Shown piece after piece: positions 57,199 to 64,000 of a DNA stretch of 64,000 nucleotides (positions within the stretch are counted from its first letter, which is position 1; each line of letters opens with the position of its first letter). Position numbers and translations under genes: made by a program. This stretch comes from Pseudomonadota bacterium (GTDB taxonomy: Bacteria > Pseudomonadota > Gammaproteobacteria > Burkholderiales > Rhodocyclaceae): the NCBI GenBank assembly GCA_018262195.1, contig JAGTRS010000018.1, positions 1 to 64,000 of the forward strand, given 5' to 3'. The notes under the pieces are model-generated. The model searched no databases. It saw only the letters and a list, made by a program, of their open reading frames with translations, and was not told where the DNA came from.

Positions 57199-58098
57199 AT
57201 GGCGGCAATTACCGCAGGCATGGTGGCAGAACTGCGCGGCAAGACCGACGCACCCATGATGGAATGCAAGAAGGCCCTGACCGAAGCTGATGGCGACATG
57301 GCCAAGGCTGAAGAAATTCTTCGCGTCAAGCTGGGCAACAAGGCATCCAAGGCTGCAGTCCGTATCGCAGCCGAAGGTATCGTGGCCGTCAGCATCTCCG
57401 CTGATGGCAAGCTTGGCTCGATCATCGAAGTTAACAGCGAAACCGACTTCGTCGCCAAGAATGATGAATTCATCGCCCTGTCCAATGGCTGTGCCGCCCT
57501 GGTTGCTAACCAGAATCCGGCCGACGTTGCTGCGCTGTCCGCGCTGCCGATGGGCGAAGGCACGGTCGAATCGACCCGTTCCGCACTGGTCGGCAAGATC
57601 GGTGAAAACATGACCATCCGCCGCTTCGTTCGTTTCGAAGCCAAGGGCAAGCTGGTTTCCTATATCCACGGTGGTGCCAAGGTTGGCGTCGTGGTTGATC
57701 TGGTCGGTGGTGACGAGCAACTGGGCAAGGATCTGGCCATGCATATCGCCGCTTCCAAGCCGAAGTCGCTGGACTCCACCGGTGTTCCGGCTGAACTGCT
57801 GGAAACCGAGCGTCGCGTTGCCATCGAAAAGGCTCGCGAAGCCGGCAAGCCGGAAGCGATGCTGGAAAAGATCGCCGAAGGCACTGTCCAGAAGTACCTG
57901 AAGGATGTGACCTTGCTTGGTCAGGTCTTCGTCAAGGCCGCTGATGGCAAGCAGACCATTGAGCAGTTGCTGAAGGAAAAGGGCGCTTCGGTGGCCGGCT
58001 TCACGCTGTACATGGTCGGTGAGGGTATCGAGAAGAAGGTTGATGACTTTGCTGCTGAAGTGGCTGCCCAGGCTGCCGCTGCTGCTGCCAAGAAGTAA
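57199..58098 (+). CDS. tsf: Elongation factor Ts
   Basis: A 299-residue nucleotide-exchange factor for EF-Tu. The N-terminal signature [22 protein letters not shown] and the core [14 protein letters not shown] are intact; a C-terminal coiled segment ends in an alanine-rich tail. SD AGGAGAAAG precedes the ATG. Confidence 0.99.
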   Translation: MAAITAGMVAELRGKTDAPMMECKKALTEADGDMAKAEEILRVKLGNKASKAAVRIAAEGIVAVSISADGKLGSIIEVNSETDFVAKNDEFIALSNGCAALVANQNPADVAALSALPMGEGTVESTRSALVGKIGENMTIRRFVRFEAKGKLVSYIHGGAKVGVVVDLVGGDEQLGKDLAMHIAASKPKSLDSTGVPAELLETERRVAIEKAREAGKPEAMLEKIAEGTVQKYLKDVTLLGQVFVKAADGKQTIEQLLKEKGASVAGFTLYMVGEGIEKKVDDFAAEVAAQAAAAAAKK

Positions 58099-58113
58099 TT
58101 GAAAGGAATGCCG

Positions 58114-58830
58114 ATGTCCGCACCCAAATACAAGCGCATCCTCCTGAAGCTCTCTGGCGAGGCCCTGATGGGCAATGACGCCTATGGCATCAACCCGCAG
58201 ACCATTGCGGCGATTGTCGGGGAGATCAAGGTGGTCGCCGATATGGGTGTGGAAATCGGTGTCGTGATCGGCGGTGGCAATATCTTCCGCGGCATGGCCG
58301 GTACGGCCACCGGGATGGATAGAGCCACTGCGGATTACATGGGCATGCTGGCCACGGTGATGAACGCCATGGCGCTGTCCGATGCTTTTCGTCAGGGGGG
58401 GCTGAATGCCCGCGTGCAGTCCGCTCTGAATATTGAACAGGTCGTCGAGCCCTACATTCGTGGCAAGGCGATTCGCTATCTCGAGGAAGGCAAGATCGTG
58501 ATTTTCGGCGCCGGTACCGGCAACCCGTTTTTCACGACCGATACTGCTGCAGCATTGCGCGGTTCGGAAATTGGCGCGGAAATCGTGCTGAAGGCGACCA
58601 AGGTCGATGGCATCTACTCGGCCGATCCCAAGAAGGATCCTTTGGCGACACGTTACGACAAGATCAGCTTCAATGAAGCGATCTCCAAGAGTCTGGCGGT
58701 CATGGATGCGACTGCCTTCGCGCTTTGTCGCGATCAGAAATTGCCGATCAACGTATTTTCGATCTTCAAGGCTGGCGCGCTGAAGCGCGTGGTCTGTGGT
58801 GAAGATGAAGGTACGCTGGTCTATTGCTGA
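58114..58830 (+). CDS. pyrH: UMP kinase
   Basis: A 238-residue amino-acid-kinase-fold UMP kinase. [14 protein letters not shown] (phosphate loop), IGGGNIFRG and [20 protein letters not shown] are diagnostic. The start at 58114 (MSAPKYKRI) is chosen over the ATG at 58099 because GAAAGGA sits six bases upstream. It lies 15 bases after tsf. Confidence 0.98.
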   Translation: MSAPKYKRILLKLSGEALMGNDAYGINPQTIAAIVGEIKVVADMGVEIGVVIGGGNIFRGMAGTATGMDRATADYMGMLATVMNAMALSDAFRQGGLNARVQSALNIEQVVEPYIRGKAIRYLEEGKIVIFGAGTGNPFFTTDTAAALRGSEIGAEIVLKATKVDGIYSADPKKDPLATRYDKISFNEAISKSLAVMDATAFALCRDQKLPINVFSIFKAGALKRVVCGEDEGTLVYC

Positions 58831-58841
58831 AGGAGACAAAA

Positions 58842-59399
58842 ATGATTCCTGAACTCAAAAAAACTGCTGAAGCAAAGATGCAGAAGTCGTTAGAAGCGCT
58901 GCGGCTTGATCTCCAGAAGGTCCGTACTGGCCGCGCGCATACCGGCTTGCTGGATCACGTCCAGGTTGATTACTACGGTTCCATGGTGCCGGTGAATCAG
59001 GTGGCCAATGTGACCTTGGTCGATGCCCGTACCATTGGCGTTCAGCCGTGGGAAAAGAACATGCTGCAAAAGGTCGAGAAAGCGATCCGCGACTGCGACC
59101 TTGGTCTGAACCCGGCTTCGCAGGGCGATCTGATTCGAGTGCCGATGCCTGCTTTGACCGAAGAGCGCCGCAAGGAAATGATCAAGATCGTCAGGACAGA
59201 GGGCGAGGGCGTCAAGGTGGCGATCCGCAATCTGCGCCGTGATGCCATTTCGCATCTTAAGGATGCCCTGAAAAAGGGTGAAATTCCGGAAGATGACGAG
59301 CGCAAGGCTCAGGACGATGTCCAGAAACTGACTGATCGCTATATCGTCGAAGTCGACAAGATGCTCGCCGCTAAAGAGGCAGAGCTGATGCAGGTTTAA
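58842..59399 (+). CDS. frr: Ribosome recycling factor
   Basis: A 185-residue RRF that splits post-termination ribosomes with EF-G. LRTG-type block [41 protein letters not shown] and [28 protein letters not shown] are standard. Start at 58842 with AAGGAG upstream, rather than an ATG six codons before inside pyrH. Confidence 0.98.
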   Translation: MIPELKKTAEAKMQKSLEALRLDLQKVRTGRAHTGLLDHVQVDYYGSMVPVNQVANVTLVDARTIGVQPWEKNMLQKVEKAIRDCDLGLNPASQGDLIRVPMPALTEERRKEMIKIVRTEGEGVKVAIRNLRRDAISHLKDALKKGEIPEDDERKAQDDVQKLTDRYIVEVDKMLAAKEAELMQV

Positions 59400-59426
59400 G
59401 CCGGTTCCGCCAGGATTACCGGCTAA

Positions 59427-60188
59427 ATGGCCTTCTTTTCCAGTTCAACGCGACAAGTCCCGGAAGCGGCGGCAGTGCCCAAGCACGTCGCCGTCATCAT
59501 GGATGGCAATGGTCGCTGGGCCAAAAAGCGTTTTTTGCCGCGCGTGGCCGGCCACGTTAAAGGGGTCGAACTGGTCCGTGAGATGGTTAGGGCCTGCCTG
59601 GAGCGTGGCGTTCAGTACCTGACCCTTTTTGCCTTTTCTTCCGAAAATTGGCGCCGGCCTCAAGAAGAGGTCACCCTGCTGATGCAGTTGTTCGTCAAGG
59701 CGCTCGAACAGGAAGTCGAGAAGCTTGACCGCAATGGTGTTCGCTTGCGTGTGATCGGCGATCTAGGCCGCTTCGAGCCGCGTCTGCAGGAATTGATCCG
59801 GCAGGCCGAGGCAAAGACGGCCGGTAATACCCGTCTTGATCTGACCATAGCGGCAAATTATGGTGGACGCTGGGACATCATTCAGGCCACAAATCGTATG
59901 CTTGCCGCGCAGCCAGAAAAACGTGAAGCTTGGCTGGAATCGGATCTTGAACCTCATTTGTCGATGAACTTCGCGCCTGAGCCCGATTTGTTCATTCGCA
60001 CTGGTGGCGAAGAGCGGATCAGCAATTTCCTGCTTTGGCAATTGGCCTATACCGAGCTTTATTTCACGCCGACGCTGTGGCCCGACTTTGATACGGCCGA
60101 ATTTGACAAGGCGATTGCCTCATTCCAGCAGCGCGAACGCCGTTTCGGCCGAACCAGTGAGCAACTGGTGGAAAAAACCAATGCTTAA
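59427..60188 (+). CDS. uppS: Undecaprenyl (isoprenyl) diphosphate synthase
   Basis: A 253-residue cis-prenyltransferase that makes the C55 carrier lipid for peptidoglycan and O-antigen. [16 protein letters not shown] holds the catalytic Asp and diphosphate-binding loop; [11 protein letters not shown] and [23 protein letters not shown] are the other conserved blocks. Its 3' end overlaps cdsA by eight bases. Confidence 0.98.
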   Translation: MAFFSSSTRQVPEAAAVPKHVAVIMDGNGRWAKKRFLPRVAGHVKGVELVREMVRACLERGVQYLTLFAFSSENWRRPQEEVTLLMQLFVKALEQEVEKLDRNGVRLRVIGDLGRFEPRLQELIRQAEAKTAGNTRLDLTIAANYGGRWDIIQATNRMLAAQPEKREAWLESDLEPHLSMNFAPEPDLFIRTGGEERISNFLLWQLAYTELYFTPTLWPDFDTAEFDKAIASFQQRERRFGRTSEQLVEKTNA

Positions 60189-61011
60189 GACGCGCGTCAT
60201 CACGGCGCTTGTGCTGATGGCTTTGCTGTTGCCCAGCCTGTTCTATTCGTCACAGGCTACCTGGGCCTTGCTGGTTGCCGGATTCATCGGGATCGCGGCA
60301 TGGGAGTGGGGGGCGCTGCTTGGCTGGTCATTGATCGGCCGCGTGGTTCTTGGCCTTGTGACAGGCTTGCTCTGTGTCTTCCTGTCTATTGCCGATCCGA
60401 ATGCGATTGGCGCTGGCGAGGCTTTTGTGCCGGCCAATCCTTGGGTTTTTCTTGCCTATGGTATTTCTGCGGCCTTCTGGTGTCTTGTGATGCCATTCTG
60501 GTTGAAGAATAAGTGGCCGCTGCAGGGTATTGGTGGCGTGTTAATTGGGGCAGTCGTGTTGCTGCCGACTTGGCTGGCGATGGTGCAGTTGCGTGGCCTT
60601 GGTGCGGGGGCATTGCTTGGAATTTTCGCCGTAGTCTGGATGGCAGATATTGCTGCTTACTTTTCCGGCAAGGCTTTCGGTAAGCATAAACTGGCCCCGT
60701 CAATCAGCCCCGGCAAGACGCGCGAAGGGGCGATTGGTGCCTGCGTCGGCGTGGTGGTCTATGGCGTAGTGGTTCGCCTGGTATTCGGGCTGGATCTGAT
60801 GCCTTGGTGGTTGTGGATTGCGGCCCTGATCGGTGTAACCGTAATCAGCATTGTCGGCGATCTTTACGAGTCCTTGCTCAAGCGCAAGGCTGGAATAAAG
60901 GACAGCAGTAATGTCCTGCCAGGTCACGGTGGTGTGCTTGACCGCATCGACAGCCTGACCTCGACTTTGCCGGTTGTGGCGCTGGTCTGGTTGCTGTTGG
61001 CTTATCGGTGA
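60181..61011 (+). CDS. cdsA: Phosphatidate cytidylyltransferase
   Basis: A 276-residue membrane enzyme that makes CDP-diacylglycerol. About eight hydrophobic segments are visible. The C-terminal signature [29 protein letters not shown] is complete. The start at 60181 is used; the longer frame runs inside uppS. Its stop overlaps the dxr GTG start. Confidence 0.97.
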   Translation: MLKTRVITALVLMALLLPSLFYSSQATWALLVAGFIGIAAWEWGALLGWSLIGRVVLGLVTGLLCVFLSIADPNAIGAGEAFVPANPWVFLAYGISAAFWCLVMPFWLKNKWPLQGIGGVLIGAVVLLPTWLAMVQLRGLGAGALLGIFAVVWMADIAAYFSGKAFGKHKLAPSISPGKTREGAIGACVGVVVYGVVVRLVFGLDLMPWWLWIAALIGVTVISIVGDLYESLLKRKAGIKDSSNVLPGHGGVLDRIDSLTSTLPVVALVWLLLAYR

Positions 61012-62204
61012 GCCTCAAGTTGCAAAACATCACTGTCCTGGGCTCTACCGGATCGATCGGTGTCAGTACGCTGGATGTGATTCGCCGTCATCCGGATCGC
61101 TATCGTGCTTTCGCACTATGTGCGCATTCTCAGATCGACAAATTATTTGAGCAGTGTGTCGAATTCCGTCCGCGTTTTGCTGTGTTGCGCAATGCGCCGC
61201 TGGCAGAGAAGCTCAGTGAGCGCTGCCGTACTGCCGGCTTGGACACTGAGGTCCGGCATGGTGTCGAGGCACTGATTGAATTGTCGTCGCTACCTGAGGT
61301 GGACGCGGTGATGGCGGCCATCGTTGGCGCAGCCGGTCTCGAACCGACACTTGCAGCCGCGCGGGCTGGCAAGAAGGTGATGCTGGCCAACAAGGAAGTG
61401 CTGGTCATGGCCGGTGAGTTATTTATGCAGGCGGTGCGTGAATATGGCGCTTCATTGCTACCGGTCGATAGTGAGCACAACGCCATTTTCCAGTCGCTGC
61501 CTGTCGATTTTGCGCGCGGGCTTGAATCCTGTGGTGTGCAAAAGATATTGCTGACGGCGTCAGGCGGCCCTTTCCGTAACTCGCCGCTGGCCGATCTGGC
61601 CAATGTTACGCCTGAGCAAGCCTGCGCCCATCCGAACTGGGTCATGGGGCGCAAGATTTCGGTAGATTCGGCAACGATGATGAACAAGGGGCTGGAGGTC
61701 ATCGAAGCGCACTGGCTCTTTGCTGCGCCGCCGGAAATGATTCAGGTGGTTGTGCATCCGCAGAGTGTCATTCATTCTGCAGTTCAGTATGCTGATGGTT
61801 CGGTGCTGGCACAGTTGGGTAATCCCGATATGCGCACCCCGATTGCCTACGCGATGGCTTGGCCTGAGCGCATTGCTGCGGGTGTCGAGCCGCTTGATCT
61901 GTTCAAGATTGCCCGACTCGATTTCTCTGCGCCTGATTTCGAGCGTTTCCGTTGTCTGCAGCTGGCCTATGACGTTTTGCGCGAGGGAGGTACTGCACCG
62001 GCCATTCTCAATGCGGCCAACGAAATCGCCGTGGCCGCTTTCCTTGATGGTCACCTGCCGTTCCTTGGGATTCCCTTGCTCAACGAAACTGTTTTGCAGT
62101 CGATGCCGGCCGGCCCCGAGGGTAGTCTGGCCGACGTTCTCGCGGCGGATGCCGAAGCACGCCATCTGGCCAGTCTATTGATCCGGGAACAGCGTTTCAC
62201 GTGA
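61008..62204 (+). CDS. dxr: 1-deoxy-D-xylulose 5-phosphate reductoisomerase
   Basis: A 398-residue NADPH enzyme of the MEP isoprenoid pathway. NADPH-binding [18 protein letters not shown], metal-binding [15 protein letters not shown] and [21 protein letters not shown] are clear. GTG start overlapping cdsA (GTGA). It feeds isoprenoid precursors to uppS next door. Confidence 0.98.
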   Translation: MSLKLQNITVLGSTGSIGVSTLDVIRRHPDRYRAFALCAHSQIDKLFEQCVEFRPRFAVLRNAPLAEKLSERCRTAGLDTEVRHGVEALIELSSLPEVDAVMAAIVGAAGLEPTLAAARAGKKVMLANKEVLVMAGELFMQAVREYGASLLPVDSEHNAIFQSLPVDFARGLESCGVQKILLTASGGPFRNSPLADLANVTPEQACAHPNWVMGRKISVDSATMMNKGLEVIEAHWLFAAPPEMIQVVVHPQSVIHSAVQYADGSVLAQLGNPDMRTPIAYAMAWPERIAAGVEPLDLFKIARLDFSAPDFERFRCLQLAYDVLREGGTAPAILNAANEIAVAAFLDGHLPFLGIPLLNETVLQSMPAGPEGSLADVLAADAEARHLASLLIREQRFT

Positions 62205-63568
62205 ACAACGTTCCGTTCTATTTTGCTGCATTTGCGGTCGTCCTCGGCGTTCTGATCGTTGTTCATGAACTGGGCCACTACCTGGCTGCACGCTGGTGCG
62301 GCGTCAAGGTCTTGCGCTTTTCTGTTGGTTTTGGTCGCATTCTGTGGAAGAAAGAGCTGGGTGAAGACCGCACCGAGTGGGCACTGAGCATTTTTCCGCT
62401 GGGCGGTTACGTCAAGATGCTTGACGAACGTGAAGGTGAAGTGGCGGCCAGTGAGGTTCATCGCGCGTTTAATCGGCAGGGTGTTGGGAAGCGCAGCATT
62501 ATTGTCGCAGCAGGGCCTCTGGCCAATTTTGCCCTCGCCATTCTTCTGTATTGGGCGACATTCATGCATGGCAGCGAGGAATTGCTCCCGGTGCTCGGTA
62601 CGCCGCCGGATGGGTCGCCGGCAGCAATGGCTACCATCAAGAATGGTGAGCAGGTTCGGCGGGTCGACGGGCAAGCTGTTGCAACCTGGAACGATTTCCG
62701 TTGGTTATTGTTGCAGAAGGCAGTTGATCAAGAAACTGTTGAACTAGAGGTAATCAACGGACAAAGCGAAATCGCTTTGCATCGCCTCTATCTTGCGGCA
62801 GCAGGAGAGCAGGGGTGGGAAGGTGATGCGCTGGAAAGGCTGGGAATCCGTTTTTATCGTCCAGATATGCCGCCAGTGATCGGTAAAGTCGTGGCGGGTG
62901 GTCCGGGTTCTGCGGCTGGAATACAGTCTGGAGACCGGGTTTTGGCCATTGATGGACAGTCGGTTGCGCTATGGATGGAATTCGTTGCGAAGGTGCGGGA
63001 TTCTGCAGGGCGCTCACTCAGGCTTGATCTCGAGCGCGCCGGTGACATTGTGGTGTTGGATGTGATTCCGGAAGCTGTTCTTGAACGGGGGCGTAGCGTC
63101 GGGAAAATCGGGATCGCTGTTGCCGAAAGCCCTGGCTCCAGACGCGAGTTGCGATCGTTTGTTAGCTATGGATTTGTTGAGGCTGGTCAGCGGGCCTTGG
63201 TTGAAACGTGGGATAAGTCTGTGTTTAGCCTGGTTATGATGGGCAAGATGCTCACGGGCGAAGTTTCATGGAAGAATCTCTCGGGGCCGGTAACGATTGC
63301 CGACTATGCCGGGCAATCGGCACGACTAGGAATGGATTATTACCTGAAGTTCATGGCGCTGGTCAGCATCAGTCTCGGCGTCCTGAATCTGCTGCCTATC
63401 CCGGTGCTGGACGGCGGGCATTTGTTGTATCATATGATTGAAGTCGTCAGGCGCAGACCGCTTTCTGAGCGGGCCATGGAGATTGGGCAGCAGGTTGGCA
63501 TGTCCATTCTCTTTTCCTTGATGGCTTTCGCCTTTTTTAATGACCTGACCCGCCTGTTTAACGGCTGA
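62201..63568 (+). CDS. rseP: Site-2 protease RseP
   Basis: A 455-residue inner-membrane zinc protease that cleaves anti-sigma factors in the envelope stress response. [13 protein letters not shown] gives the HExxH site in the first helix, and [15 protein letters not shown] provides the third metal ligand near the C-terminus. Two PDZ domains lie between (about 115-200 and 215-290). GTG start overlaps dxr (GTGA). Confidence 0.97.
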   Translation: MNNVPFYFAAFAVVLGVLIVVHELGHYLAARWCGVKVLRFSVGFGRILWKKELGEDRTEWALSIFPLGGYVKMLDEREGEVAASEVHRAFNRQGVGKRSIIVAAGPLANFALAILLYWATFMHGSEELLPVLGTPPDGSPAAMATIKNGEQVRRVDGQAVATWNDFRWLLLQKAVDQETVELEVINGQSEIALHRLYLAAAGEQGWEGDALERLGIRFYRPDMPPVIGKVVAGGPGSAAGIQSGDRVLAIDGQSVALWMEFVAKVRDSAGRSLRLDLERAGDIVVLDVIPEAVLERGRSVGKIGIAVAESPGSRRELRSFVSYGFVEAGQRALVETWDKSVFSLVMMGKMLTGEVSWKNLSGPVTIADYAGQSARLGMDYYLKFMALVSISLGVLNLLPIPVLDGGHLLYHMIEVVRRRPLSERAMEIGQQVGMSILFSLMAFAFFNDLTRLFNG

Positions 63569-63571
63569 ACG

Positions 63572-64000
63572 ATGAAAAAATCCCTGTTGTCCATACTGAT
63601 TGCCGGCATGTTTGCCACGCCTGCCTTGGCATTCGAACCTTTTGCGGTCAAGGACATTCGGGTTGAGGGTATTCAGCGCACTGAAGCAGGTACGGTTTTC
63701 GGGTACCTCCCCGTCAAGGTTGGTGAGACCCTGACTGATGAAAAAGCTGCGCAATCAATCAAGGCACTGTTTGCGACCGGATTCTTCAAAGATGTCCGGA
63801 TTGAAGTCGAAAAAGATGTGATGGTCGTTGTAGTTCAGGAGCGTCCGGCTGTTGCGACGATCAATTTCGTTGGCCTCAAGGAATTCGACAAGGATGTCAT
63901 TGTCAAGGCGCTCAAGGAAACGGGGATTGCCGAGGGGCGTATTTTCGATCGTGCACTGCTGGAAAAGGCCGAACAGGAACTCAAGCGCCAGTATCTGACG
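63572..64000 (+). CDS. bamA: Outer membrane protein assembly factor BamA (3' end outside window)
   Basis: The first 143 codons of BamA. The signal peptide MKKSLLSILIAGMFATPALA precedes POTRA 1 (FAVKDIRVEGIQRTEAGTV) and the start of POTRA 2 (ATINFVGLKEFDKDVI). It inserts beta-barrel proteins into the outer membrane. Placed three bases after rseP, as in nearly all proteobacteria. The barrel domain is beyond the window. Confidence 0.96.
   Translation, partial: MKKSLLSILIAGMFATPALAFEPFAVKDIRVEGIQRTEAGTVFGYLPVKVGETLTDEKAAQSIKALFATGFFKDVRIEVEKDVMVVVVQERPAVATINFVGLKEFDKDVIVKALKETGIAEGRIFDRALLEKAEQELKRQYLT

Overview
The window is a chromosomal segment from a betaproteobacterium, most likely a member of the Rhodocyclales (Dechloromonas/Azonexus-like). 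This is an inference from conserved gene orders: tig-clpP-clpX-lon-hupB-tRNA-Val, smc-zipA-ligA, map next to glnD, rpsB-tsf-pyrH-frr-uppS-cdsA-dxr-rseP-bamA, and acs beside a symporter/histidine-kinase locus. Most of the sequence is GC-rich, with good Shine-Dalgarno sites and many ATGA/TGATG overlaps.

Region by region. 1-12.6 kb: 3' end of acetyl-CoA synthetase, then a same-strand signalling and transport cluster. It holds a CrbS-like symporter-histidine kinase, a lone receiver, a DnaQ exonuclease fused to a degenerate histidine kinase, two DUF294 nucleotidyltransferase-like proteins (one with cNMP and CBS domains), a degenerate DnaQ homologue, and a VC_2705-type acetate-type symporter with its DUF4212 partner. 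Together they look like an acetate uptake and regulation module. 12.6-17.2 kb: tRNA-Ser, a sparsely coding stretch with an AT-rich palindrome, a BLUF blue-light protein and a large Cache-PAS-GGDEF-EAL protein. 17.3-21.2 kb: argD-type aminotransferase, suhB, trmJ and an HDOD gene whose 5' end abuts a homopolymeric G8 tract. 21.2-27.5 kb (minus strand): tRNA-Val, hupB, lon, clpX, clpP, tig, the cytosolic proteostasis block.

27.7-32.7 kb: a compact integrative element at tRNA-His, bounded by 78-bp direct repeats (unit length 4892 bp). It carries a tyrosine integrase, a 650-residue P-loop/helicase-like protein and a single-pass membrane protein. Both ends carry an unusual tandem GGTGAC motif with 11-bp spacing. 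The left tRNA-His copy keeps a strong promoter but has lost its acceptor 3' end. The right copy is complete, but its upstream DNA comes from the element. This is the most interesting part of the window.

32.7-41.8 kb: pepD, two small lipoproteins, a spermidine-synthase-like protein, prmB, the lysine/diaminopimelate genes dapE, dapD and dapC with a PilU-type pilus ATPase among them, and a guanine-deaminase-type enzyme. 41.8-51.8 kb: smc, a 163-bp fold-back repeat, then zipA, ligA, galU, a phosphoribosyltransferase, a methyltransferase and a methylthio-nucleoside phosphorylase in a tight run. 51.8-64 kb: glnD and map (minus), an rfbD-type reductase, then rpsB-tsf-pyrH-frr-uppS-cdsA-dxr-rseP and the start of bamA. 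The last block links translation, isoprenoid and phospholipid synthesis, and envelope assembly.
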